Assembly: GCA_944323675.1 (NCBI GenBank)
Contig: CALUTK010000005.1
Coordinates: 1 to 47,473, forward strand
Length of the DNA: 47,473 nucleotides
Reading direction: 5' to 3'
Source: Candidatus Gastranaerophilales bacterium
GTDB taxonomy: Bacteria; Cyanobacteriota; Vampirovibrionia; Gastranaerophilales; Gastranaerophilaceae
Shown here one piece after another: positions 35,798 to 47,370 of this stretch (positions are counted from its first letter, which is position 1; each line of letters begins with the position of its first letter). The notes under the pieces are model-generated. The model ran no database searches. It saw only the letters and a list, made by a program, of their open reading frames with translations, and had not been told where the DNA came from. Position numbers and translations under genes: made by a program.

Positions 35798-36243
35798 CGT
35801 TTCAGGTATTTCAGAATTTCATCCATTAATAATTTGTCCGCATCTGCTGTAAGCTTTTTTAAATCCGCATTTTCTGTCATGTCATGAAGCTTAAGTAAGG
35901 TTTTACCTATATAAGAAAATATAGGAAGTGTTTTATCATTATTCATCGGAATTCTGCAGTTATTGAGTATAAAACTGACATGCTGCGGAATCTTAAGACT
36001 ATCACCTTTTTCTTTTATTACCTGAATAAAAAATGAATCAGGAAACGCATCTTTCGTACAGCTTCTTTCATAGTAATATCCGCCTTTTTTTATTGCGTCA
36101 TAAAAGTCGGATTTGTCACTGCCGGATGTGTCATCCGTAATATTTCCGAAAAATGCATACATTTCGGCTTTTGTAAAAATGTTGGGCTTATATTTCGTAT
36201 AGGTTGCAACTACGTTATTTATTCCTGTAAAACTTATATTCAT
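35794..36243 (-). CDS. Small SFTG-motif protein, unknown function
   Basis: A 149-residue soluble protein beginning MNISFTGINNVVATYTKY. The N-terminal (I/N)-F-(T/K)-G motif is shared with the protein at 40,643 (PINFKGAS); such openings are, in my recollection, common in Gastranaerophilales proteins of otherwise unrelated sequence. The rest is helical with two or three Cys, no signal peptide and no recognised family. There is no clear ribosome site. It converges on the NAGPA gene. Confidence 0.7.
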   Translation of the reverse strand: MNISFTGINNVVATYTKYKPNIFTKAEMYAFFGNITDDTSGSDKSDFYDAIKKGGYYYERSCTKDAFPDSFFIQVIKEKGDSLKIPQHVSFILNNCRIPMNNDKTLPIFSYIGKTLLKLHDMTENADLKKLTADADKLLMDEILKYLKR

Positions 36244-36280
36244 AGAAAAAATAAAACCCCTGAAAAAATTTTTTGCTAGT

Positions 36281-36312
36281 AAAAAGACCGCCTTTAATAA
36301 GACGGCCTTTTT
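36281..36312 (-). terminator. Rho-independent terminator
   Basis: Reverse-strand AAGGCCGTCTT and AAGGCGGTCTT pair with two wobble positions around a short AT loop, followed by TTTTTA. It lies just past the SIMPL-protein stop on the same strand. Confidence 0.7.
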
Positions 36313-36331
36313 AATCTATCAATATTACCTG

Positions 36332-37087
36332 TTATTTTACAAAGAAACTTGCGTTAACGTTTGCAAAAATCTTAATCACACCGCTCTGGATAGGAGTTGC
36401 AGCCTCAGGGGCAGCAGCATCTGCAGAAGCTCCGAAAGAAAGATTTTTAGCCATCAAGCGGTATTGTACAACATTATTCTGATTCATACTGCAGCTGATA
36501 TTAAGCGACTTCACGCCTGTTACATAAGAGGAGGCGCTTTTTGCAATTATATCGGCTCTGTTTTTAGCTTTTTGCGTTGCAACGCCGAGCAATTCATCAC
36601 ACTGCTTATCATAATTTGACACCGAAAAAGTTAAATTATTAACGTCGGTTGCTCCGAGACTAATCGCTTTATCAATAATATCGCCGGCTTTATCAATATT
36701 TTTTGTGTGAACAATTACGTTATTGGAAACCTGATATTTATCAAAATTTCTCTTGTTGCCCGAGTAAGTATAAATAGGGGCTGCCGAAAAATCCGCGGTT
36801 TTTACATAGTCGCCGTTTTGGGCATTAATCATTGCTTTCAATGCTGTATAGACGCTATCTGAAATTTCTTTATTCTTCGCGGTTGCCTTTTGTAAAGATT
36901 TGCTGTCCTCCGTTCTTACTGCAATACTAATTTCCACAACATCAGGAGTTAACTCGGTATTAGCAGATGAGGAAACCGTGATGTAACCTCTTTCTTCCGT
37001 GTTAACAACTGTCGCCGCATTCACACTGACTGTGGCAAGTCCTGCCGCAAGACCCATCAACGCAACTGCCATAATTACTTTCTTCAT
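36332..37087 (-). CDS. Periplasmic SIMPL-domain (DUF541) protein
   Basis: A 251-residue exported protein. The signal peptide MKKVIMAVALMGLAAGLATVSVNA is cleaved before ATVVN. The mature part starts RGYITVSSSANTELTPDVVEISIAVRTEDS and ends with SGVIKIFANVNASFFVK, both matching the DUF541/SIMPL fold (similar to E. coli YggE, a protein linked to oxidative-stress resistance). The YKVSNNV-like DKYQVSNNVIV stretch is also typical. The function is only generally known. Good ribosome site GGAGAAG before ATG. Confidence 0.9.
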   Translation of the reverse strand: MKKVIMAVALMGLAAGLATVSVNAATVVNTEERGYITVSSSANTELTPDVVEISIAVRTEDSKSLQKATAKNKEISDSVYTALKAMINAQNGDYVKTADFSAAPIYTYSGNKRNFDKYQVSNNVIVHTKNIDKAGDIIDKAISLGATDVNNLTFSVSNYDKQCDELLGVATQKAKNRADIIAKSASSYVTGVKSLNISCSMNQNNVVQYRLMAKNLSFGASADAAAPEAATPIQSGVIKIFANVNASFFVK

Positions 37088-37220
37088 AACTTCTCCTTTT
37101 CTAAACTTACTAATGAGTGTAAAACTATAACTTTATAACGATACTGACCGTAAAATTGTTCATTTGTTTTAATCCTGCACCGCTGCTCCTGCTCGCCGCA
37201 AAAGGCCGCCAGATTAAATC

Positions 37221-37637
37221 TTATGAATGCTTTTCAGAAATATCCGTCTTTTCTGCCTTTTCTTTTTCTTCATTCTTCTCTAAATCTTCTTTCAAAAGCA
37301 TAGAATTTAATCTTCTGGCTTCTGCCTGAAGCTTTATTCTGTCCATAAGAATTTTCATTTCAGCCTCACTGAGTTGAGCCGTAGATCTGAAGGATACCAT
37401 TTTCCTTTTAGAGTTAACAATATATACAGAAAGCGCAAAAGCCGCCCATAACAATAATCCCTGCCATAATGAAATAAAAGGGGCAGCCAGATACCCTGCA
37501 GCAAAATGATTCCACAAATATACCGCAACTTTTGCCGGGAATATTACAAAACCTGCGCAAAGGCACACTCCTATAAAAAGAGTCATAATAATTCCCTGTA
37601 AACCTCTTATTTCAATAATTTTAGCATTTTTTTTCAT
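37221..37637 (-). CDS. Small membrane protein, unknown function
   Basis: A 138-residue product with two membrane helices, GIIMTLFIGVCLCAGFVIF (about 15-33) and ISLWQGLLLWAAFALSVYIV (about 54-73). A highly charged cytoplasmic tail follows, with LSEAEMKILMDRIKLQAEARRLNSMLLKEDL and a Glu/Lys-rich end. No known family was recognised. AAAGGT precedes the ATG. It is co-oriented with and 20 nt downstream of ligA, so probably on the same transcript. Confidence 0.75.
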   Translation of the reverse strand: MKKNAKIIEIRGLQGIIMTLFIGVCLCAGFVIFPAKVAVYLWNHFAAGYLAAPFISLWQGLLLWAAFALSVYIVNSKRKMVSFRSTAQLSEAEMKILMDRIKLQAEARRLNSMLLKEDLEKNEEKEKAEKTDISEKHS

Positions 37638-37657
37638 ATTTAACCTTTTTCTTCCGT

Positions 37658-40523
<2,866 letters not shown>

Positions 40524-40642
40524 ACTTCTTCTCCTTTTTTTTGAATTAAAACCATTTTAGCATAAAATTTCATTTAATAGCAATTTTTTTTATTATCGGG
40601 TTTTAAATTAAATATGCGGGTTAAAAATTTTTGGAGGTAAAA

Positions 40643-40921
40643 ATGTTATATTCTGTAAGTCCTATTAACTTTAAAGGCGCAAGCCAAATCGAAAATACGA
40701 AAGAACAGCCAAAGCAGGAAACTTCTGCGGCACCGGCTGCCGAACAGCCGCAGGCAAGCGGAAGCGAAGCTATGGCGAATTATAATAAAGCATCCATTCA
40801 TCCGTCGCAGCAGATAAAACCTCAGTTTGAAGAACCAAAAGCTGAAAACGCCGAAAAAGAAAAAACGTCTGACGTTAAGCCTGAGGAAAAGGATGACGAC
40901 AAAAAAGAAAAAGACGACTAG
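40643..40921 (+). CDS. Small NFKG-motif, disordered acidic protein
   Basis: A 92-residue protein beginning MLYSVSPINFKGASQ, then entirely low complexity. It is rich in Glu, Lys, Ala, Pro and Gln (PAAEQPQAS, ENAEKEKTS) and ends in KPEEKDDDKKEKDD. It is probably intrinsically disordered, without signal or membrane segment. GGAGG sits at ideal distance before the ATG, supporting real expression. The NFKG opening parallels SFTG at 36,243. The function is unknown. Confidence 0.75.
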   Translation: MLYSVSPINFKGASQIENTKEQPKQETSAAPAAEQPQASGSEAMANYNKASIHPSQQIKPQFEEPKAENAEKEKTSDVKPEEKDDDKKEKDD

Positions 40922-40947
40922 ATTTTAGTGAAGGGTTTAATACAAAG

Positions 40948-41378
40948 CAGTTGAAGGGTTGAATAGATGAAAAGTTGAAGGGTTTTTATTGAATCCCTTC
41001 ACCCCTCACCCGGCACTACGTGCCACCCTCTCCCGCAAGGGGCAAGGGTGAAGCCAAAAATCACCTCTCCTTTACAAAGGGGGCAACCTTTTCCCCTCTC
41101 TCCTTGGCGGCGAGGGGTAGGGGTCTTTGATTTAATCCCTCCGGCTCTTCGCGCCACATCCTTTACAAGGACGTCATTGCGGGCTACGACCCGCAATCGC
41201 ACAGCGTCAAATTTTTCAATTCTGCGATTCCGCATAGCTTGAAAAACTTGATTTCACCTTCCGGCTCAATCAGTTTTTCTAAGCTTCCGGAATGACGTGT
41301 TTTTATTCCCGCGTCTCTTGCAGGAGAGGGGAAAAAAGAACTCTTCAACTGTTCATCCTTTCATCTTTTCAACTACTT
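40948..41378. repeat. Composite repeat element with imperfect terminal inverted repeats
   Basis: Fills most of the 508-bp gap before mfd. The left end cagttgaagggttgaatag (from 40,948) is an imperfect inverse of the right end (41,340-41,378, rc tagttgaaaagatgaaagg). Inside are a ccctctcccgcaaggggcaaggg type unit (41,028-41,050), a ccccttttgtaaag-like and ccctctcctt type unit (about 41,063-41,130), and the complete CGTCAT-ended repeat (41,171-41,298). There is no coding potential beyond shadow frames. Confidence 0.6.
41171..41298. repeat. Dispersed repeat, copy B (128 bp, ACGTCATT...AATGACGT ends)
   Basis: Perfect 8-bp terminal inverted repeats. The right half is strongly similar to copy A at 18,845-18,919. 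Embedded in the composite element upstream of mfd. Confidence 0.8.
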
Positions 41379-41417
41379 TATATTGCACCACTCACTACTC
41401 ACCGGGAATATTCGTGG

Positions 41418-41423
41418 TAAAAT
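41418..41423 (+). promoter_or_regulatory. -10-like box (TAAAAT) for a leaderless mRNA
   Basis: TAAAAT ends 6 nt before the mfd ATG at 41,430. No ribosome binding site in between. Confidence 0.45.
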
Positions 41424-41429
41424 ACAGTT

Positions 41430-44400
41430 ATGTTCAGCATAGACTGTTTAAATACGAATGAGAATTATCAGCTTTTTAAAGACTTTGTAAAAGCGCGGAT
41501 GTCGTTTGCTGTCACAGGGCTTGTGACAATTTTGAGAATGCTTCTTGTCAAAAAAACTCACGAAATCTCCAAGAAAAAAATTCTCTTTATAACCTCCACC
41601 GAACAAAATGCCCTGAAATACCAGAACGATTTTAAACGTGCCTTTGGCGTTGAGACAAGCCTTTTGCCGTTTCAAAATATTTCAATGTATGAAAGCATTG
41701 ACGCAAATGTCTATGACTACGCTGAACAGGTTAAGATTTTAAGAGAAAAACCCGATATTGTAATTGCACCTGTTAAAACGCTGCTGGAGAAATTCCCGAA
41801 AGAGGAGTTTTACCAAAAAAACGCGCTGAAAATAAAGGTCGGGGATGAAATTGATTTAAAAAAACTTTCCGAACAGCTTGTGGCACTGGGGTACAAGCGC
41901 TCAACAATGGTTTCGGATATTGCGGAATTCAGCATAAGAGGGGATATTGCAGATGTTTTTTCACTCGACAAAAACCCCGTACGTATTGAACTCTGGGGCG
42001 ATGAAGTTGTGGATTTACGCTACTTTGATAACGAAACCCAAAAATCCGTTGAAAAAATAAAAGAAGTTGAAATTCTTCCGGTATATAAGTTTCTATGTTC
42101 CCCCTCTTCCGCCTTACAAGCACATTCTCCCGCCATTGGGGAGAAGGATATAAGTCCGAAAGAAATCAAAGATTTCAACCATCCTGCAAAGGGAGTATCA
42201 TCCGCTCCACTTGAGGGGGAGGATGTCCAAAGGACAGGAGGTGAGTGCCCAAAAGAAATCAAAGAACAGGTTGAAAATGAAGGGTATTTTGAAGGGATTG
42301 AGGTTTATCAGAATTATTTTAACCCTGAACTTGTCAGCGTTCTGGATTATTTTAAAGATTACACAGTAATCCTCGACGAGGCGCCGGAAGTTTATGCGAA
42401 ATTTGAATTCATGGACGAGAACTTCACCAAACAGTATCAGGAGAATTTGAAACTCGGCTTGAATTACGAACTTGACGGCTTAAACCATTTAACATATCAG
42501 GAATTTATCCAGAAGCTTGCCTGTTTTGTCAAAATCGGGCTGAATAATTTTCTTGACGGGGAAATGGATGAAATTGTGGAATTCAACACCCAGCCGGTCA
42601 AGAATTTTGCGGCAAATCTCGATGAGATAGCAGCATTTATCAGTGAAAAAACTTCTTTTAACGGAGTTCAGACCTGTAATGATTATAAATCTTCCCTCGC
42701 CACTTGCGGGAGAGGGAGTGAGGGTGAGGGGTTCCATAAGAAATACCGTATAATCATTGCAACAGATTATCCTGAACGAGTGAGAGAAATCCTCTCGGAG
42801 CGGGAAGTTTTTGCGGATATTGATTACACGGAAAGCATTGCCTGCCACGGCGGAATTTTAGAGGACTTTGAAACCATTATCCTTACCGACCGCGAACTTT
42901 TCAACAAACGCTCAAAAGAGGTTACCTCGACAAAACGTTCCTATTACAAAGAAAAACCTGAATTTATCGAAAGCATTAATGATATAAAAGAGGGGGAATA
43001 TGTAGTCCACAGTATCCACGGTGTCGGGATTTATAAAGGACTTACCCAGCAGGAAATCGACGGACAGCTTAAGGATTATCTTACAATTGAATACGCAAGC
43101 AAGGATAAACTTCACATTCCGGCAGAACAGATAAACCTTCTCTGCCGCTACAGAGGTTCCGGAAACATTAAACCTAAACTTTCCAGAATGGGCGGTAAGG
43201 ATTGGGAAAATACAAAAGCCCGCGTTAAAAAAGAAGTTGAACAGGTTGCCTATGATTTATTACGGCTCTACGCAAGGCGTAAAATGCAAAAAGGTATTCA
43301 ATTCCTGCCTGATACAACATGGCAGGTTGAGATGGAAGAAGCCTTTGAATACACGGAAACTCCTGACCAGATGAAGGCGATAGTCGATGTCAAGGCGGAT
43401 ATGGAAAGCGAAAATCCTATGGATAGGCTAATCTGCGGGGATGTCGGTTTCGGAAAAACAGAAGTTGCAATGAGGGCAATCTTTAAGGCTGTCACCTCGG
43501 GGAAACAGGTTGCAGTCGTTGTTCCGACAACAATTCTTGCGCTCCAGCATTTTCAAACAATGTCTGACCGCTTCAAGCCGTTCGGTGTTCACGTAGAACT
43601 TCTTTCCCGCTTCCGAACACAAAAGGAACAGAAAGAAACCGTCAAAAATCTTGCAACAGGCGCGTGTGACGTTGTTATAGGAACCCATAGGCTTCTTCAG
43701 GACGGAATTGTTTTTAAAGATTTAGGGCTTCTTGTGATAGATGAGGAACACCGCTTCGGCGTACGCCACAAGGAAAAATTAAAACAACTCCGCGAAAATA
43801 TAGACATAATCACAATGTCTGCAACCCCTATCCCGAGAACGCTTTATATGTCTTTATCAGGCATAAAAGATATGTCCGTAATCAACACTCCGCCGAAAAA
43901 CAGGCTTCCGATAAAAACATTCGTAGGCGTATGGAATGAAAATATGGTTAAAAACGCCATAGTCCATGAACTTGATAGAGAAGGGCAGGTTTTCTATCTC
44001 TATAACCGTGTTGAAACAATAGAAGAATTTAAAATGCAGCTGCAGCAGCTTGTGCCGAACGCCAGAATTGCCATAGGCCACGGTCAGATGGATGAGAAAG
44101 CACTTGAACAGGTAATTGTTGATTTTGCCAACCACGAATATGATGTACTTCTTGCAACGACGATTATTGAAAACGGTATCGACATTCCGAATGCCAATAC
44201 AATGATAATCCACGATGCCGACCGCTTCGGTCTTGCACAACTTTACCAGTTAAGAGGACGGGTCGGGCGCTCGCAAAGACAAGCTTATTGCTACTGCTTC
44301 TACAAACGGCAGAAAGAAATGACCAAAGAAGCAGTCCAGAGATTAAAAGCAATAAAAGAATTCACAACCCTCGGAAGCGGCTATCAGATAGCCCTGCGTG

Positions 44401-45020
44401 ACGTCGAAATCCGCGGAGTCGGAAATATTCTCGGCACAAAACAGCACGGGCATATGATTAACGTCGGGTTTGACACCTACTGCCAGTTATTAGAAGAAAC
44501 CGTTCACGAAATTCAAGGGGAACACGTTGAAAAAGACGTCCAGACTATTGTCGATATTAATGTCACTGCCTTCATTCCTGACGACTGGGTCGGCTCCGCC
44601 GAACAAAAAATGATTGAATATAAACGACTCGCGGATGTAAAAAATGATGTTGAACTGGATTATATAACAGAAGAGTGGAAAGACCGCTTTGCCAAACCGC
44701 CAGAAAGCGTCGAAAATCTAATCAAATTAATCCGCATACGCCTTGCTGCAAGCGATGTGAAAATTGCCGCAATCCGCGAAACTTCCGAAAACATAAGAAT
44801 TTATACTCCATACACCCAGCCTGAATGGAAAATTATTCAGCGGGAGCTCCCGTCGGAAATTCTAAGAAAAATTAAATTTACAATAGCTCCGCCGTCCTGT
44901 CAGGAAGGCAGTTCCATCTTACTTTTAAATAATTCATATATGAATTTTAATGAAGTATTTAACATTTTAATTGATTTGTTTTATTATATACATAAAATTA
45001 GTCACGAATATAAAAACTAA
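41430..45020 (+). CDS. mfd: Transcription-repair coupling factor Mfd
   Basis: A 1196-residue translocase that removes stalled RNA polymerase and recruits UvrA. In order: UvrB-like N-terminal module; RNA-polymerase interaction domain (EYVVHSIHGVGIYKGL, near 515-530); Walker A ICGDVGFGKTEVAMRA (near 667); LLVIDEEHRFGVRHKEKL (near 770); MSATPIPRTLYMSLSGIKDM; the TRG motif region LRGRVGRSQRQAYCYCFY; and a C-terminal TRCF domain. Residues about 223-282 and 421-435 are in-frame translations of dispersed repeat sequence and look foreign. The start has TAAAAT 6 nt before the ATG and no Shine-Dalgarno sequence. Confidence 0.96.
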   Translation: MFSIDCLNTNENYQLFKDFVKARMSFAVTGLVTILRMLLVKKTHEISKKKILFITSTEQNALKYQNDFKRAFGVETSLLPFQNISMYESIDANVYDYAEQVKILREKPDIVIAPVKTLLEKFPKEEFYQKNALKIKVGDEIDLKKLSEQLVALGYKRSTMVSDIAEFSIRGDIADVFSLDKNPVRIELWGDEVVDLRYFDNETQKSVEKIKEVEILPVYKFLCSPSSALQAHSPAIGEKDISPKEIKDFNHPAKGVSSAPLEGEDVQRTGGECPKEIKEQVENEGYFEGIEVYQNYFNPELVSVLDYFKDYTVILDEAPEVYAKFEFMDENFTKQYQENLKLGLNYELDGLNHLTYQEFIQKLACFVKIGLNNFLDGEMDEIVEFNTQPVKNFAANLDEIAAFISEKTSFNGVQTCNDYKSSLATCGRGSEGEGFHKKYRIIIATDYPERVREILSEREVFADIDYTESIACHGGILEDFETIILTDRELFNKRSKEVTSTKRSYYKEKPEFIESINDIKEGEYVVHSIHGVGIYKGLTQQEIDGQLKDYLTIEYASKDKLHIPAEQINLLCRYRGSGNIKPKLSRMGGKDWENTKARVKKEVEQVAYDLLRLYARRKMQKGIQFLPDTTWQVEMEEAFEYTETPDQMKAIVDVKADMESENPMDRLICGDVGFGKTEVAMRAIFKAVTSGKQVAVVVPTTILALQHFQTMSDRFKPFGVHVELLSRFRTQKEQKETVKNLATGACDVVIGTHRLLQDGIVFKDLGLLVIDEEHRFGVRHKEKLKQLRENIDIITMSATPIPRTLYMSLSGIKDMSVINTPPKNRLPIKTFVGVWNENMVKNAIVHELDREGQVFYLYNRVETIEEFKMQLQQLVPNARIAIGHGQMDEKALEQVIVDFANHEYDVLLATTIIENGIDIPNANTMIIHDADRFGLAQLYQLRGRVGRSQRQAYCYCFYKRQKEMTKEAVQRLKAIKEFTTLGSGYQIALRDVEIRGVGNILGTKQHGHMINVGFDTYCQLLEETVHEIQGEHVEKDVQTIVDINVTAFIPDDWVGSAEQKMIEYKRLADVKNDVELDYITEEWKDRFAKPPESVENLIKLIRIRLAASDVKIAAIRETSENIRIYTPYTQPEWKIIQRELPSEILRKIKFTIAPPSCQEGSSILLLNNSYMNFNEVFNILIDLFYYIHKISHEYKN
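42099..42265. repeat. In-frame repeat insertions inside mfd (first site)
   Basis: About 150 bases with the look of the intergenic repeats (ccccctcttccgcc, ttctcccgccattggggagaagg, then tccgctccacttgagggggagg) are read through without a stop, adding roughly 55 residues. The second unit is bounded by a 17-base direct repeat with one mismatch, 42,156-42,172 and 42,249-42,265 (both encode KEIK). This is consistent with duplication at insertion. Confidence 0.65.
42694..42735. repeat. In-frame repeat insertion inside mfd (second site)
   Basis: The bases ccctcgccacttgcgggaga and ggga-gtgagggtgagggg have the same type as the intergenic unit at 41,000-41,050 (inverted). They are translated as SLATCGRGSEGEG, unlike normal Mfd sequence, and keep the frame. 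Confidence 0.6.
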
Positions 45021-45039
45021 CCAAAGAAAGAGAGAGTTT

Positions 45040-46185
45040 ATGAAAGGAAAAAAATTACTTGCAACCGTTGCGTTATCTGCAATTTTATTTACAGGCTGCG
45101 GTATTAAATCAGCTCAAACTATTATTAAAGTAAACGGTGAAAATATTACCCAGGGCCAGTTTGACGAAAGTTTTAACAAATCCGCACAGGGCGGGATGAT
45201 GGCTCAACTCGGGATTAATGTTAAAGACGGTAAAAATGGTTTTCTATATTATTTGATTAAAGATAAAGTTGTTAATGAACTTATTGTAAAAACACTTCTT
45301 GATCAGGAAGTTGAAAAACGCGGGATTGAAGTCTCCAGTGAAGACGTAGACAATGCCGTAAAAGAAATCATTGATAAAGTAGGTTCCAAAGAACAGCTTA
45401 ATCAAATCCTTAAACAAAACGGCGTTTCAACTTCGCAGTTCAAAAAAGATTTGAAAGAAGAAGTTAAAATGAAAAAACTGGCTAAAGAACTTACAAACAG
45501 CAGTATTTCAGAAGCAGACGCGAAAAAATATTACAATGACAATATTAAACAATTCAAATATCCTGACAAAGTAAGAGCTTCACACATTCTTATCTCTGTA
45601 AATCCGCAGGAAATTGAAGAAATCATCACATCAGATAAAGCTAACGCAAATCTTTCAAAAGAAGAAGTACAGAAAAAAGTTAACGAAGAAATCGCAGCGA
45701 AAAAAGCAAAAGCAGAAAACCTTTTAGCACAGGTTAAAAAAGACCAAACACAGTTTGCAAAAATAGCGAAAGAAAATTCAGACGACACAACAACAGCAGT
45801 TAACGGCGGAGATTTAGGCTTCTTTGCCGCACAGGAGATGGTTCCGGAATTTTCAAAAGCAGCGTTTTCAATGAGACCTAATACTGTTTCAGGCCTTGTA
45901 AAAACACAGTTCGGATATCATATTATTATGGTAACCGATAGAATGGAAGCCGGCCAGCAGCCGTTTGAAAAAGTTAAAAATGATATAAAAAACTTCCTGG
46001 AAACTCAAAAACAGCTTGAAGCAATTGATAATCTCGTAGAATCTTTAAAGAAAAACGCAACTATTGAATACGTCAATAAAGAATACGATCCTGCAGAAAT
46101 TCAAAAATCGCTTCAAAATGAGATAAAAGAAGGTGCAGAAAAAGCAAAAGCTATAAAAGAATCTGCGAAACCTGACAAACAATAA
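45040..46185 (+). CDS. Peptidyl-prolyl isomerase lipoprotein (PrsA/SurA-like foldase)
   Basis: A 381-residue lipoprotein that should aid folding of exported proteins. The signal ends in the lipobox LFTGC (Cys about 20). A SurA_N-like helical part (about 25-155) precedes the parvulin PpiC domain, seen as KVRASHILISVN, a charged insert, then NGGDLGFFAAQEMVPEFSKAAFSM and KTQFGYHIIMVTDR. The insert of about 45 residues between the first strand and AKENSDDT is long and Lys/Glu-rich. The start is the ATG 20 nt after the mfd stop; earlier in-frame codons lie inside mfd. Confidence 0.92.
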   Translation: MKGKKLLATVALSAILFTGCGIKSAQTIIKVNGENITQGQFDESFNKSAQGGMMAQLGINVKDGKNGFLYYLIKDKVVNELIVKTLLDQEVEKRGIEVSSEDVDNAVKEIIDKVGSKEQLNQILKQNGVSTSQFKKDLKEEVKMKKLAKELTNSSISEADAKKYYNDNIKQFKYPDKVRASHILISVNPQEIEEIITSDKANANLSKEEVQKKVNEEIAAKKAKAENLLAQVKKDQTQFAKIAKENSDDTTTAVNGGDLGFFAAQEMVPEFSKAAFSMRPNTVSGLVKTQFGYHIIMVTDRMEAGQQPFEKVKNDIKNFLETQKQLEAIDNLVESLKKNATIEYVNKEYDPAEIQKSLQNEIKEGAEKAKAIKESAKPDKQ

Positions 46186-46205
46186 AAAATAAAAAATAAA
46201 CATTT

Positions 46206-46242
46206 AAAAGAGGCTTGATGATATCATCAAGCCTCTTTTTTG
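46206..46242. terminator. Symmetric Rho-independent terminator
   Basis: A perfect 26-base palindrome (46,211-46,236; centre GATATC) with AAAA on one side and TTTTTT on the other. Located 25 nt past the PrsA-like gene. Confidence 0.9.
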
Positions 46243-46462
46243 AGGATTTATACCGCAGTTTACACCGTGTGTACAAATATTGTCTGCTGAATATCAAAAT
46301 TTTTACGGAATGTAAAGATAAATGTAATCTCCTGTAATTCACTCAGTACAAGGCATTTCCTTTCTATAGAATTAATTGCCGGGCAATTTTTCAAAACAAA
46401 AAAACTTTACATATACATAACTCTATTTTTATTTTTATAAACACGGAAAGGAGATATATGGT

Positions 46463-47350
46463 ATGAGTTTAAACGGAATTACTCCGGGAGATGACAAAAA
46501 TCTTACAAAGAAGTCATTGAATTTGAACACTGATTTGCAATCAATGTTAGGCGGGAAGAAGATATCTATCTCATTCGGGAACGACTCTTTGAATGCTCAG
46601 GCATTACAATCCCTGAAAGGTTCACAATCAGATGATATAGCGACACTTTTGACTGCAAAAAGCGAATCATCAGCAGCAGTTCAAACTACAGCAAATACGC
46701 AACCGGCAAAAACATATGCAGCTGTATCGGAGATGGAAGCAGCTAGGTTTGAAGAAGAAATCAAGAAACCGCCTAGAGAAGAATACAGTACTGAACCTTT
46801 GACAGAAGATGAAATTTCTAATATTATGCAGTTATTTGGCAAAACGCGAGAACAAGTTCTTGCAGATCATGAAAAATCAATTAAACAGTATAAAGAATGG
46901 AATAAAAAGTTATCAGAAACAAAAGCCAGCAATGGAATGACATTACCTGAAGCAAAACGTGTTTATATGGAACTCTATCATAGATATATAAAACAATGTG
47001 GAGTCAGGGTACCACGCGTATGGTATTCCAAGGAGGCCCAAAGGGTTGGAAGTCCTGACGGATCTTATATAAGTGGCTTAGTATCTGATATCGACCCAAG
47101 TATGCTGGAATCTAAAATGAGCCCTGATGTAAGAAAACTGTTTGAAAAAGCCAAGGCAGCCATCGCAGAACTTGAACAAAATCCGGAATTGATGGAAATA
47201 TATAAATATTCAAATACAGCTTTTTTAGAAAGAACATTTAGATCAGCCCATGTTGGCGAAGGTATGTATGTTGAAATGTGGCGTGATAAAGCTACAAGAG
47301 ATGGAGCTAATCCGGAAGAGGGAATTATACGACAGCCCTGGATAACGTAA
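46463..47350 (+). CDS. Protein of unknown function, 295 residues
   Basis: No family was recognised. There is no signal peptide or membrane segment. The first ~100 residues are Ser/Thr/Ala/Gln-rich and probably flexible (LNLNTDLQSML, AAVQTTANTQPAKT). The remainder is mainly helical: YSTEPLTEDEISNIMQLFGKTREQVLADHEKS, EAKRVYMELYHRYIKQCG, SPDVRKLFEKAKAAIAELEQNPELM, then GEGMYVEMWRDKATRDGANPEEG at the end. AAAGGAG is 10 nt before the ATG. A closer ATG at 46,458 is out of frame and stops after two codons. Possibly lineage-specific. Confidence 0.7.
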   Translation: MSLNGITPGDDKNLTKKSLNLNTDLQSMLGGKKISISFGNDSLNAQALQSLKGSQSDDIATLLTAKSESSAAVQTTANTQPAKTYAAVSEMEAARFEEEIKKPPREEYSTEPLTEDEISNIMQLFGKTREQVLADHEKSIKQYKEWNKKLSETKASNGMTLPEAKRVYMELYHRYIKQCGVRVPRVWYSKEAQRVGSPDGSYISGLVSDIDPSMLESKMSPDVRKLFEKAKAAIAELEQNPELMEIYKYSNTAFLERTFRSAHVGEGMYVEMWRDKATRDGANPEEGIIRQPWIT

Positions 47351-47370
47351 TTCATATTTAAATAAAAAAT

